From: Labrenzia sp. VG12
Lineage (GTDB): Bacteria > Pseudomonadota > Alphaproteobacteria > Rhizobiales > Stappiaceae
Assembly (NCBI RefSeq): GCF_002237595.1
Contig: NZ_CP022529.1
Span: forward strand, 1,550,001 to 1,614,000
Length of the DNA stretch: 64,000 nt
Direction of reading: 5' to 3'
Both the position numbers and the translations under genes were made by a program. Shown piece by piece: positions 9,215 to 18,156 of this stretch. Numbering within the stretch: the stretch's first letter is position 1; the number at the start of each line of letters is the position of its first letter. The notes beneath the pieces are model-generated. The model was not told the DNA's origin, did no database searches, and saw only the letters and a program-made list of their open reading frames with translations.

Positions 9215-9935
9215 CTTGTGCAAGTCGCGGCCAGTTAGCGGCTTCATTCCGTTTACCAATTCGATTCTTCCGGCCATATTGCCCGTCTACTGCCCGGTTC
9301 CGCCCCCGCTGTACCTGTCATACGCCAACTACAACGACAGGAAAATGCCTTATCCAATTCACATTGCTTGCATTGCGACGCTCCGGATCGTAATAGTACC
9401 TTACGGATTTCGGTTCGATACCGATACCTTCCCAGATGGCGGACATGGGTACCTATCCACAACGTCATTGCATTCCAAGGCCTGCGAACGACAGGACAGA
9501 GGCCGTTCTGACGGTTGAATTGAAGGACCTGGAAGGCAGCGGACAAGGTAGCGGTGTCTGTTTGAGACCGCCCCGCCTCGCGACGTAATGCCCTGAAACA
9601 GATGGCAGTTTTTCCGGCGAGGCACGCGGCGGACAAGAACGGGTGACCCCTTCCGCGACCGGACGCAGGACTGGCAATGATGCCGAACTGCAGACCGGCC
9701 TGGTACAACGACTTAACTCAAGGGCCTGCGTTGCCCCGAAGGACCCGCGCGATGCACATGGTGATCGACATAATGCAAGGTACCGCTCCAGCGGCCGCTT
9801 GCGTTGATCATACGACCGCGCCGGGCGCAGACGCCCTTTCTCATCTTAGCAAAACCAGTACGGCAGCCATCCTCCTTTCGGGCGATGCGCGTTTTGCATA
9901 CGCGCCCATGAGCGCTGCCGTGGAGACGTTCAATA
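9215..9935 (+). other. Long rne leader / divergent intergenic region with candidate promoter
   Basis: About 720 nt lie between the amidase start and rne with no convincing gene; open frames here lack ribosome-binding sites and family features. A candidate promoter faces rne: TTGCAT (9368-9373), a 17-nt spacer, TAATAG (9391-9396). It would give an RNase E leader of over 500 nt. Long leaders are used for RNase E autoregulation in E. coli, so a regulatory role here is plausible but inferred. Confidence 0.4.
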
Positions 9936-12773
9936 ATGGCAAACAAAATGCTGATCGACGCGGGCCACCCGGAAGAGACCCGGGTCGTCGTCGTGCGTGG
10001 CAATCGGGTTGAAGAATTCGACTTTGAAGCAGCAAACCGGAAACAGCTGCGCGGGAATATCTATCTAGCAAAAGTCACGCGGGTCGAGCCATCGCTCCAG
10101 GCCGCTTTCGTGGAATATGGCGGCAATCGCCATGGTTTCCTTGCGTTCAGCGAAATTCACCCGGACTACTACCAGATCCCGGTCGCCGACCGCGAGGCCT
10201 TGCTTGCGGCCGAAGCTGCCGACCGTCAGCGCGATGATGCTGAAGCAGAGGAAAAGCCCAAGCGCCGCCGCCGCTCGCGCGCAGCGAAGAACGAGTCGAC
10301 CGAGACAGTCGCCAGCGAAAAGATCGAAGAACCTGCCGACGAAGCCGCGCGGAAAGACGCGGCGGAAGAATCGATTTCTGAAGATTCGTCCGAGACGGTC
10401 ACTTCAGAAGCGAATGCCGCTGAGGAAGGTTCCAACACTTCTGGCGAAGAGGCTTCGGACGAAGGTGGCATCAGCGCACGCGCTCCTGAAGCCGAAAGCG
10501 ACGAGACTTCCAGCGACGACGCCGAGGCAGACGAAAGCGACGCCGAAGCCTCAACCGAGGAAGACGACGCCGAAGAGGAAACCGAGGCCGAAGCTCCGGT
10601 GCGGACGCGTGGCCGCCGCCGGCGCCGCAAGTCCGACGACGATGACGACAGCGATAACGATGAGGACGCTGTTGAATCCGTTGGCGCCGAAGACGCGATG
10701 GAAGAAGTCCCCGAGCGCGTCGTGCCGCTGCGCAAGCAGTACAAGATCCAGGAAGTCATCAAGCGCCGCCAGATCATTCTGGTCCAGGTTGTCAAGGAAG
10801 AGCGCGGCAACAAGGGCGCCGCGCTGACCACCTACCTGTCCCTGGCTGGCCGCTATTCGGTGCTGATGCCGAACACCGCCCGTGGCGGCGGCATCTCACG
10901 CAAGATCACCCAGCCGACAGACCGCAAGCGCCTGAAAAAGATAGCTTCGGAACTGGACGTGCCGGAGGGCATGGGCGTCATTCTGCGTACTGCCGGCGCC
11001 AGCCGGACCAAGGCCGAGATCAAACGCGATTTCGAGTATCTGATGCGGCTTTGGGAAAATGTGCGCGAACTGACCCTGAAATCCAGTGCGCCAAGTCTCG
11101 TTTACGAGGAAGGCAGCCTGGTCAAGCGTTCCATCCGCGACCTCTACAACAAGGACATCAATGAAGTCCTTGTGGCGGGCGATGAAGGCTACCGCGAGGC
11201 CAAGGACTTCATGCGCATGCTCATGCCGAGCCACGCGAAGAACGTCCAGCCATACCGCGACCCCTCGCCTCTCTTCATCCGCTATGGTGTCGAACCGCAG
11301 CTGGATGCGATGTTCTCGCCCCAGGTGACGTTGAAATCCGGCGGCTACATTGTCATCAACCAGACCGAGGCTCTGGTGTCGATCGACGTGAACTCGGGCA
11401 AGTCCACCCGCGAACACAACATCGAGGACACCGCGCTGCAGACCAACCTGGAGGCGGCCGAAGAGGTCACCCGCCAGCTGCGCCTGCGCGATCTGGCCGG
11501 TCTGGTCGTGATCGACTTCATCGACATGGAGGAGTCGAAAAACAACCGGGCCGTCGAGCGTCGGCTGAAAGACTGCCTGAAGAACGACCGGGCGCGTATC
11601 CAGGTCGGCCGGATTTCGCATTTCGGCCTGCTTGAAATGTCGCGCCAACGCATCCGCACCGGGGTCCTGGAAAGCTCGACCACGCCTTGCCCGCATTGTC
11701 AGGGCACCGGCATGATCCGCTCTGTGGAGTCCGTTGCGCTGCACGTCTTGCGGTCCATTGAAGACAATCTCCTCAAGGGCGCATCGCATAACCTGATCCT
11801 GCGGACGACCACACAGGTCGCGCTCTACATCCTGAACCAGAAACGCTCCAACCTGGTCGATCTTGAAACCCGGTTTGCGATCGAGATCGAAGTCCATGCG
11901 GACGACATGGTCAACGGCCAGCTTTATGTTCTGGAACGCGGCGCAGCGGTTGACCGCGACCGGTTCCCGGCGCCCTCGCCGACCGTTCAGCCCGACACGG
12001 TCGAGATCATCGACGAGGACACCGAACAGCCGGATTATCAGGAAGCCGCGTCCGAGGACGAAGGTGAAGGCGAAGGTGACGGCCGCCGGCGCCGCCGTCG
12101 GCGCAAGCGCCGCAGAGGCGGTAGCGACGGCCGGCAGGAAAATGGCGACACCAAACAGGCAGCTGCCGAGGATGGCGACGCGGATGCTGACGCGCAGCCG
12201 CAGGAAGCCCGCTCTTCTGACGACGAGGCAGGTGACGACGAACCCCGCCGCAAGCGGCGCCGTGGCCGCCGGGGTGGCCGCCGCGGACGCCGCAATGGTG
12301 AAGGTGAAGGCGAAACACTCGCGTCCGAAGCTGGCGAGGAACAGACCGCCGAAGCTGACGGCAGTGCTGAAACCGACAGCGAACAACAGGTTGACGGCGA
12401 AGCTCCGGTGACGGAAGCCGTGGCCTCTGACGGTGAAGACGCCAGCGCATCTGCTCCGGAGACCACCGAGGAAATCCCGGCACCGGTTGAAGAAACACCC
12501 GTCGATCCGGCCGAAACGCAAACGACTGAAGAGCCGGTGGTTGCCGAGGCGGACGGGGAAGCCGAAGTCGCAGCCGAAAGCGAAACCGGAACCATCGTTG
12601 TCGATACGCCGACTTCCGAACAGCCCGTTGCCAACGAAGCTGCGGAAGAAGAAGAGCCACAGCAGCCCTCCGCTCCCGCGGAACCGGTGGTGACAAGCGA
12701 AACATCCGGTGAACCGCAGGAAGACAAGCCGAAGCGCGGCGGATGGTGGCAACGCGGCCGCTCGTTCTTCTAG
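9936..12773 (+). CDS. rne: Ribonuclease E
   Basis: This 945-residue endoribonuclease initiates mRNA decay and processes rRNA and tRNA, usually as the scaffold of a degradosome. The start MANKMLIDAG matches the family. The S1 RNA-binding domain begins near residue 38 but is split by an acidic, low-complexity insertion at about residues 95-260, then resumes at PLRKQYKIQEVIKRR. The catalytic core shows SIDVNSG and VVIDFIDME, the DNase I-like metal site, and the zinc-link CPHC. From about residue 690 the C-terminus is disordered, with Arg-rich blocks inside acidic stretches, which is typical of partner- and RNA-binding tails. A clear terminator follows. Confidence 0.96.
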   Translation: MANKMLIDAGHPEETRVVVVRGNRVEEFDFEAANRKQLRGNIYLAKVTRVEPSLQAAFVEYGGNRHGFLAFSEIHPDYYQIPVADREALLAAEAADRQRDDAEAEEKPKRRRRSRAAKNESTETVASEKIEEPADEAARKDAAEESISEDSSETVTSEANAAEEGSNTSGEEASDEGGISARAPEAESDETSSDDAEADESDAEASTEEDDAEEETEAEAPVRTRGRRRRRKSDDDDDSDNDEDAVESVGAEDAMEEVPERVVPLRKQYKIQEVIKRRQIILVQVVKEERGNKGAALTTYLSLAGRYSVLMPNTARGGGISRKITQPTDRKRLKKIASELDVPEGMGVILRTAGASRTKAEIKRDFEYLMRLWENVRELTLKSSAPSLVYEEGSLVKRSIRDLYNKDINEVLVAGDEGYREAKDFMRMLMPSHAKNVQPYRDPSPLFIRYGVEPQLDAMFSPQVTLKSGGYIVINQTEALVSIDVNSGKSTREHNIEDTALQTNLEAAEEVTRQLRLRDLAGLVVIDFIDMEESKNNRAVERRLKDCLKNDRARIQVGRISHFGLLEMSRQRIRTGVLESSTTPCPHCQGTGMIRSVESVALHVLRSIEDNLLKGASHNLILRTTTQVALYILNQKRSNLVDLETRFAIEIEVHADDMVNGQLYVLERGAAVDRDRFPAPSPTVQPDTVEIIDEDTEQPDYQEAASEDEGEGEGDGRRRRRRRKRRRGGSDGRQENGDTKQAAAEDGDADADAQPQEARSSDDEAGDDEPRRKRRRGRRGGRRGRRNGEGEGETLASEAGEEQTAEADGSAETDSEQQVDGEAPVTEAVASDGEDASASAPETTEEIPAPVEETPVDPAETQTTEEPVVAEADGEAEVAAESETGTIVVDTPTSEQPVANEAAEEEEPQQPSAPAEPVVTSETSGEPQEDKPKRGGWWQRGRSFF

Positions 12774-12791
12774 GATCTGTTTCGATCAGTC

Positions 12792-12819
12792 AAAAAGGCG
12801 GCCATTGGCCGCCTTTTTT
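12792..12819 (+). terminator. Intrinsic terminator of rne
   Basis: AAAAAGGCGGCC, a three-base ATT loop, then GGCCGCCTTTTTT: a GC-rich perfect stem followed by a T-run, 18 nt after the rne stop codon. Confidence 0.92.
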
Positions 12820-13066
12820 CTTGCGCTTGGATTTCAATCTGCGAACCCGAAGCAGGAACGTCAGGCTCGATGAGATTCATGCGGAGCGCGCGTTTGGCCG
12901 GTTCGAAACCTGATGTCAGGGATCAAACGAACTCAAAACACCGTCCAATGAGACCGAAGGTGTGGAAGCAATTGCGGAATCGCAAGGCGGAATGCGGACC
13001 GGAAGGCTCATATGGCCTTTGAATTCGGTGAACACGTCCGCCATGGACCAAGCTTATGGTGTGAGA

Positions 13067-13585
13067 ATGGATATCGCGTGCATTCCCCTGACAGGTCAAG
13101 TTGCAACCGACCACCTTTTGAACAAGGTGGCAGATCGGTTGGCTGATGACGGATGCCGGTTGGTCGGTGCGTTACGGGTACCGGTTGCGGATGCCGAGAT
13201 GGCACATTGCGACAGTACGCTGCGGCTTTTGCCGGATGGCATGTCCATTCGCATAAGCCAGGATCTCGGCGCCGGCTCGTCAGCCTGCCGGCTGGATGCC
13301 GGTGCGCTTGCCGAAGCAGCAGGCGTCGCCGAGACCCGTCTCACCGAGCAAGGTGCAGATCTGGTCATGCTGAACAAGTTCGGCCTGAGCGAGGCGGAAG
13401 GACGCGGTTTTCGAGCCTTGATTTCAAAGGCAATTGAAAGCGGTATTCCGGTCCTGATCGGTCTTTCCGATCCGCATCGCGCAGCTTTCGAGGACTTCAC
13501 AGGAGCTCCTGCCAATCTCCTGCCGGCCGATGAAGAACATGTTTTGTCTTGGTGCCGCAATGCTGCGGGGGCCGGCCATAGATGA
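13067..13585 (+). CDS. DUF2478 family protein
   Basis: About 172 residues resembling DUF2478 proteins, a group with a P-loop-like alpha/beta fold often found near molybdenum transport and cofactor genes. The N-terminal pattern (a beta strand, then ATDHLLNKVADRLADDG and LVGALRV) and the C-terminal part (LVMLNKFGLSEAEGRGF, with an NKFG strand-loop and a basic Arg) fit the family. A canonical GxxxxGK(S/T) loop is not visible near the start. I chose ATG 13067; in-frame ATGs at 13043 and 12962 are alternatives. No molybdenum gene lies nearby here, so the function stays open. Confidence 0.65.
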   Translation: MDIACIPLTGQVATDHLLNKVADRLADDGCRLVGALRVPVADAEMAHCDSTLRLLPDGMSIRISQDLGAGSSACRLDAGALAEAAGVAETRLTEQGADLVMLNKFGLSEAEGRGFRALISKAIESGIPVLIGLSDPHRAAFEDFTGAPANLLPADEEHVLSWCRNAAGAGHR

Positions 13586-13680
13586 CGGCCGAAAGATAGC
13601 CCTGCTTTTCTGATGAGACACGCAAGAGCGTCGGGCGATTGAAGAATTGCCGACCGCCCTGCCAAGCAGCTTGTCCGGTC

Positions 13681-14850
13681 TCAAGAACGCGTGAGAAAGC
13701 CGGACAACCTGTCCAATGCGTCTTTCATGTCTTCATGGGCACCGGCAAAGGAAAAACGCAGGAAGTCGTGTCCGTGCACGGGGTCGAAATCGACACCGGG
13801 TGTTGCCGCCACGCCAGCCTCCTGAAGCATCCTCGTGGCAAAGCCCAGGCTGTCGTCACTGAAACGGCTGATATCTGCATAGATGTAGAAGGCACCGTCA
13901 ACGGGAAGCAGCCTGTCCAGACCGATCCGAGGCAAGCCGGCAACCAGCAGATCCCGATTGGCCGCGTAGACGGCCTTCACCGCTTCCAGCTCCTGAACCG
14001 CATCCAGCGCAGCCGTCGCGGCGATCTGCGATAGCTCCGGCGGTGAAATATAAAGGCTCTGGGCGATGCGCTCCGTCGGGCGGACAAGCTGCTCAGGCAG
14101 CACCATCCAGCCGATGCGCCATCCGGTCATGCAGTAGTATTTGGAGAAACTGTTGATGACGATGACATTCTGGGACGTTTCCAGAGCTGTCTTCTGCCCG
14201 CTGGCATAGTCCAGTCCATGATAGATCTCGTCGGAAATGAACCAGATCCCGGCATCTTCACAATACCGGACCAGATCATCCAGCGCTTCAGGGGTCATCA
14301 TGGTCCCGGTCGGATTGGCCGGACTGGCCACAAGCACACCCTTGATCGGTCCATCCGCCTGTGCCTGATCGAGATGAGCCGGTGTCAGGCTCCACATAGT
14401 CTCTTCCCCCACCTCGATCTCAACCGGGACCAGCCCCAGCGACTTCAAAATGTTCCGGTAGGCCGGATAGCCGGGCGCTGTCAGAACCACGCGGTCCCCC
14501 GGGTCGAAGGCTGTCAGGAAAGCCAGGTTGAACCCGGCAGACGAGCCTGTGGTCGCCATGATCCGCCCGGCGGGCACGTCAACGCCATAGGTCTTGAGGT
14601 AATGCGCCGACAGTGCCTGGCGCAGCGGAGCGATGCCGAGCGCTTCGGTATACCCGAGACGGCCGTGCTCCAGAGCACTTCTGGCCGCTTCCAGGGCAAT
14701 GCGCGGTGCCGGGGCAGACGGCTGGCCGACTTCCATATGCACGATCTTTCGCCCTTCGGCCTCCAGTCTGGCCGCTTCTGCGAGAACATCCATGGCGATG
14801 AAAGGAGCAACGTCGCTGCGGCGGGAGGGAAGGAAGGCGTTCTTTGTCAT
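13681..14850 (-). CDS. Class I/II PLP-dependent aminotransferase
   Basis: This 389-residue fold-type I aminotransferase is close in pattern to aspartate/aromatic aminotransferases. Features in order: GRLGYTEALGIAPLR, TTGSSAGFNLAF (cofactor phosphate region), SPANPTGTM (substrate/cofactor Asn), ISDEIYHGLDY, and the Schiff-base lysine in NSFSKYYCMTGWRIGW. The C-terminal FLRFSFAG carries the carboxylate-binding Arg. The start is ATG 14850, with AGGA 6 nt upstream; an in-frame ATG at 14913 has no ribosome-binding site. It is divergent from the M48 protease gene. The amino-group donor cannot be told from the sequence. Confidence 0.88.
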   Translation of the reverse strand: MTKNAFLPSRRSDVAPFIAMDVLAEAARLEAEGRKIVHMEVGQPSAPAPRIALEAARSALEHGRLGYTEALGIAPLRQALSAHYLKTYGVDVPAGRIMATTGSSAGFNLAFLTAFDPGDRVVLTAPGYPAYRNILKSLGLVPVEIEVGEETMWSLTPAHLDQAQADGPIKGVLVASPANPTGTMMTPEALDDLVRYCEDAGIWFISDEIYHGLDYASGQKTALETSQNVIVINSFSKYYCMTGWRIGWMVLPEQLVRPTERIAQSLYISPPELSQIAATAALDAVQELEAVKAVYAANRDLLVAGLPRIGLDRLLPVDGAFYIYADISRFSDDSLGFATRMLQEAGVAATPGVDFDPVHGHDFLRFSFAGAHEDMKDALDRLSGFLTRS

Positions 14851-15074
14851 CGGGTCCTGGCGGCAAGGCTGAAACACAGCCTCCCCTATCGCGAATTTTC
14901 CGGGCAGATGCAACGCCGTTGCTGGCTGCGACGATGTGATGACCCTATTCTTACCGGTTTGTAATACGGCCTTTCTTGACCCGGAAGTCCGGTCTCCATA
15001 CCTTCGCTCACAATGTGCGCTTGCATAAGCGCGGGTTGTGGCGCGCGAAGAAGTCGGAATGGAGAATTGCTACA

Positions 15075-16502
15075 GTGCACAGTCTTGCATCTGGATCCCA
15101 ACCGTTGAAACGGATATCAGCCCGGAACCTGTTCCGGAAATCGCTGGCCCTCACCTGTTCTCTCGCCGTCGCCCTGCCGCTCTTGATCACGCCAGCACAA
15201 GCGCAGCGCGGCAGGATTTCGCTGGTCAGGGATGCCGAGACCGAAGCGCTTTTGCGCGACTATGCCAAGCCGATTTTCAAGGTTGCCGGGATCGCCCATT
15301 CCGAGCCGGAGATCATTCTGGTGAACGACAAGAGCTTCAATGCCTTCGTACCGGACAGCCGGCGCATGTTTATCAATATCGGCGTGCTGATGGAGGCAGA
15401 GGCCCCGAGCGAGGTCATCGGCGTCATCGCGCACGAAACCGGCCATATCGCCGGCCGCCATCTGGTGCGGTTGCGCTCCGCGGCTGCCAACGCACAGATC
15501 ATGTCCGTGATCGGCATGGTCCTTGGTGCTGGCGCGGCTGCGGCGGGCGCCGCTTCCGGATCGGGTCAGGCGGCATCTGGCGGTGGTGCGATCGCCCTCG
15601 GCGCAGGATCTGTCGGACGTCGTTCTCTTTTGTCCTATCAGCGCGGTGAAGAGGCCGCGGCCGATCGGGCCGCCTTGAGGTATCTCAACGCAACCGGGCA
15701 AAGCGCGCGCGGCATGCTGAAAACCTTTCAGCGGATGTCGGAACAACAGATGTTCACCCGCCAATTCGTGGATCCTTATGCGCAGAGCCACCCGATGGCC
15801 CAGGACCGTTACAATGGTCTTCTGCGCGAGGCGCAGAAATCCCCGCATTTCGACAAACCCGAAGACTATGTCCTGCAGTACCGGCACGAACTCGTCCGCG
15901 CCAAGCTGTTTGCCTTCTCCAGCCACCCTTCCGCGACGCTTCGGGCCTACCCGCGCAAGGACAAGAGCCCGGCCGCGCAATATGCCAGGGCCATTGCGGC
16001 CATGAAGAGCCGTGGCAAGGGGGCGGTCAAGGAGATCGATGCACTGATCCGGACACAGCCCAACAATCCCTATTATTATGAGCTCAAGGGGCAGGCTCTC
16101 CTGGAAGGCGGAGATCCGAAACGCGCGATCGCTCCATTCCGCAAGGCCCTTTCCATCAAGCCCAACGAACCCCAGTTCATGGTCTGGCTCGGTTATGCCC
16201 TTGTGGCGTCCAACGACAATTCCAAGCTCGTCGAAGCCGAGCGCGTCCTGAAAAAGGCCATTCAGCGGGACGCCAACTCGGGTGTTGCCTACAGCCAGCT
16301 TGCGATTGCGCATGGCCGGCAGGGTGAGCGCGCAGAAGCAGATTTGGCCACGGCAAAGGGCCTGATGGTGACCGGCGATTTCCAGGCGGCAAAGCGTTAT
16401 GCCGCCCGTGCTCAAAAAAGTTTGAAGCGCGGATCGCCCGCATGGCTTCAAGCGGACGACATTGTCGCGTACAAACCCCCTAATGTGCCGAATCGCCGAT
16501 AA
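15075..16502 (+). CDS. M48 family zinc metalloprotease with TPR domain (BepA/YfgC-like)
   Basis: This 475-residue periplasmic protein belongs to the BepA-like group, which checks outer-membrane protein assembly. A signal peptide (LFRKSLALTCSLAVALPLLITPAQA) precedes the protease. The zinc motif is His120-Glu-Thr-Gly-His124 (IAHETGHIAGRH), and EEAAADRAALRYL supplies the third ligand. A Gly/Ala-rich loop lies around residues 150-180, and TPR repeats fill the C-terminal 180 residues. I favour GTG 15075, which has GGAG at the right distance. The frame is open upstream to ATG 14976, but that would put a long non-signal extension before the leader. Confidence 0.9.
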   Translation: MHSLASGSQPLKRISARNLFRKSLALTCSLAVALPLLITPAQAQRGRISLVRDAETEALLRDYAKPIFKVAGIAHSEPEIILVNDKSFNAFVPDSRRMFINIGVLMEAEAPSEVIGVIAHETGHIAGRHLVRLRSAAANAQIMSVIGMVLGAGAAAAGAASGSGQAASGGGAIALGAGSVGRRSLLSYQRGEEAAADRAALRYLNATGQSARGMLKTFQRMSEQQMFTRQFVDPYAQSHPMAQDRYNGLLREAQKSPHFDKPEDYVLQYRHELVRAKLFAFSSHPSATLRAYPRKDKSPAAQYARAIAAMKSRGKGAVKEIDALIRTQPNNPYYYELKGQALLEGGDPKRAIAPFRKALSIKPNEPQFMVWLGYALVASNDNSKLVEAERVLKKAIQRDANSGVAYSQLAIAHGRQGERAEADLATAKGLMVTGDFQAAKRYAARAQKSLKRGSPAWLQADDIVAYKPPNVPNRR

Positions 16503-16565
16503 GATCTGTGACACACAGGGCGGCGTAGACAACGAACCTTAAGAACGCTGCTCGAGGAGCCCTTG

Positions 16566-17354
16566 ATGACCCACTCCCTTCAATCGATCCGGTCACTCTA
16601 TCCACCGGTCCTGATGCGTGTCCTATCGCTCTGTGCGCTTCTTCTTGCCCTGGTGGCCGTACCGGCTGCCGCCCAGGAGCTGAAGCGCGAAGACATCGAG
16701 AAGATCGTCCGCGAGTATATCCTGGAGAATCCCGACATTATCGCCGAAGCACTGACGGAACTCGACCGCCGTGAGCGGGAGGCCGCAGACCTTGCGCGCG
16801 TCCAGGCGCTGACTGACAGTGCCGATGTCCTGTTCAACTCGACGCGCCAGGTTGTCCTTGGCAACCCTGAAGGGTCCGTCGCACTTGTCGAGTTCTTCGA
16901 CTACAACTGCGGCTACTGCAAGCGTGCCTATGGCGACATGGTCAAGCTGATCGAGGAACATCCGGACCTCAAGGTCGTTCTGAAGGAATTTCCGGTGCTC
17001 GGCCAGGGGTCCGTGGAAGCTGCCCAGGTGGCTGTTGCAGTCAATTCCGTCGCGCCTGACAAATACGGCGACTTTCACGAGGCCCTGCTTTTGAGCCGCG
17101 GACAGGCGAACAACGCCAGCGCCCTGGCAGCAGCAAAAAGCGTCGGCATTGCCGAGGAAGACCTTCTGGCCGCGATGAAGACCGACGAGGCCGGTCAGAC
17201 GATTGAAGAAGTCTATTCTCTGGCCAACCGACTTGGTCTGACCGGTACCCCGTCCTATGTCGTCGGGGATGAGGTTGTCATGGGCGCTGTCGGCTATGAA
17301 CAGCTCAATGAGAAGATCAAGTCGCTCAAGAATTGCGAGCAGACCACCTGCTGA
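16566..17354 (+). CDS. DsbA family thiol-disulfide protein
   Basis: This 262-residue secreted oxidoreductase carries a signal peptide (VLSLCALLLALVAVPAAAQ) and a helical segment (EKIVREYILENPDIIAEAL) like the N-terminal domain of ScsC/BdbD-type proteins. The DsbA thioredoxin fold follows. The active site is Cys115-Gly-Tyr-Cys118, and the cis-Pro loop is GTPSYV. A further Cys pair (NCEQTTC) at the extreme C-terminus is unusual and could form its own disulfide. Start ATG 16566 follows GAGGAG. The gene lies 63 nt after the M48 protease, so the two may share a transcript for envelope protein quality control. Confidence 0.9.
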   Translation: MTHSLQSIRSLYPPVLMRVLSLCALLLALVAVPAAAQELKREDIEKIVREYILENPDIIAEALTELDRREREAADLARVQALTDSADVLFNSTRQVVLGNPEGSVALVEFFDYNCGYCKRAYGDMVKLIEEHPDLKVVLKEFPVLGQGSVEAAQVAVAVNSVAPDKYGDFHEALLLSRGQANNASALAAAKSVGIAEEDLLAAMKTDEAGQTIEEVYSLANRLGLTGTPSYVVGDEVVMGAVGYEQLNEKIKSLKNCEQTTC

Positions 17355-17661
17355 CGAGTCCTTTTGGGACCGAAGCCTGTTGGAAACCCCTGAAGCACGA
17401 TATCAATGAGAAATCGGGGGTTTTCCTTATACGTTTGAATCCCTATAAGAAGCTTGGCCCGTTGTCCTCTCGGAGACGGGCCAAAGACCTTTGTACGCCC
17501 TGAATCGGCGGAGCAAAGAGCGCGGTTGAGCCAAAAACGTCGCACGGTGTTGCTTCTGTGAAGGACCGGTGACGAACGGGACAGACCCCATGTTTCGATG
17601 GAGCGGTCATCCCGAACACGGCCCGCCGAGCTTCTTGCGGACCGAGTATGAGAGCCAGAAC
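17355..17661 (+). other. Intergenic region upstream of accB with two hairpins
   Basis: No convincing gene. A loose stem (AAACCCC to GGGGGTTTTCC, about 17384-17425) may end the dsbA transcript. A stronger 9-bp stem lies at 17454-17462/17476-17484 (TTGGCCCGT with ACGGGCCAA) in the probable accB leader. The accB frame is open upstream to GTG 17569, but that extension lacks family character. Confidence 0.4.
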
Positions 17662-18141
17662 ATGATGCGTAATGATAACAAGAAATTTGACACGGCCCTG
17701 ATCCGCGATCTCGCCGTCCTCCTGGATGAAACCAATCTCTCCGAGATCGAACTGGAACAGGGCGACACCCGCATCCGAGTCGCACGCCAGATGTCCATCA
17801 ATGCGCCGGTGAGCGTTGCCGCCCCGACTGCAGCACCTGTTGCCGCTGCCGCACCGGCCGCAGCTCCTGCCACCGCACCGGCCGCCGCCGCTGAACCGGC
17901 TCAGTCCGGAACCACCGTGACCTCTCCGATGGTCGGCACCGCCTATCTGTCGCCGGAGCCCGGCGCAGCCGCCTTCATTCAGGTTGGCGACAAGGTGTCC
18001 GAAGGTCAGACGATCCTGATCGTCGAGGCCATGAAAACCATGAACCACATCCCCTCCACCAAGGCCGGTACCGTCAAGCAGATCCTGGTCGACGACGCCC
18101 AGCCGGTGGAATTCGGCGAACCGCTCATCATCGTCGAATAA
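17662..18141 (+). CDS. accB: Biotin carboxyl carrier protein of acetyl-CoA carboxylase
   Basis: This 159-residue BCCP carries carboxyl groups on biotin for malonyl-CoA synthesis, the committed step of fatty acid synthesis. An N-terminal interaction helix (KKFDTALIRDLAVLLDETN) leads into a long Ala/Pro linker (about residues 49-85) and a C-terminal biotinyl domain. The biotinylated lysine is Lys125 in EAMKTMN. The start is ATG 17662 or the adjacent ATG 17665, after GAGAG. It sits 15 nt upstream of accC, the standard operon arrangement. Confidence 0.96.
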   Translation: MMRNDNKKFDTALIRDLAVLLDETNLSEIELEQGDTRIRVARQMSINAPVSVAAPTAAPVAAAAPAAAPATAPAAAAEPAQSGTTVTSPMVGTAYLSPEPGAAAFIQVGDKVSEGQTILIVEAMKTMNHIPSTKAGTVKQILVDDAQPVEFGEPLIIVE

Positions 18142-18156
18142 GGAGCCGCTCAGGCC

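Noticed and set aside
9677..10012. A small gene (111 codons) overlapping the rne start.
   Set aside because: No domain, no ribosome-binding site of note, and it runs out of frame into rne; probably leader sequence.
10896..12752. A 618-codon open frame opposite rne.
   Set aside because: Antisense shadow of the repetitive RNase E tail and core; composition is biased by the complementary codons.
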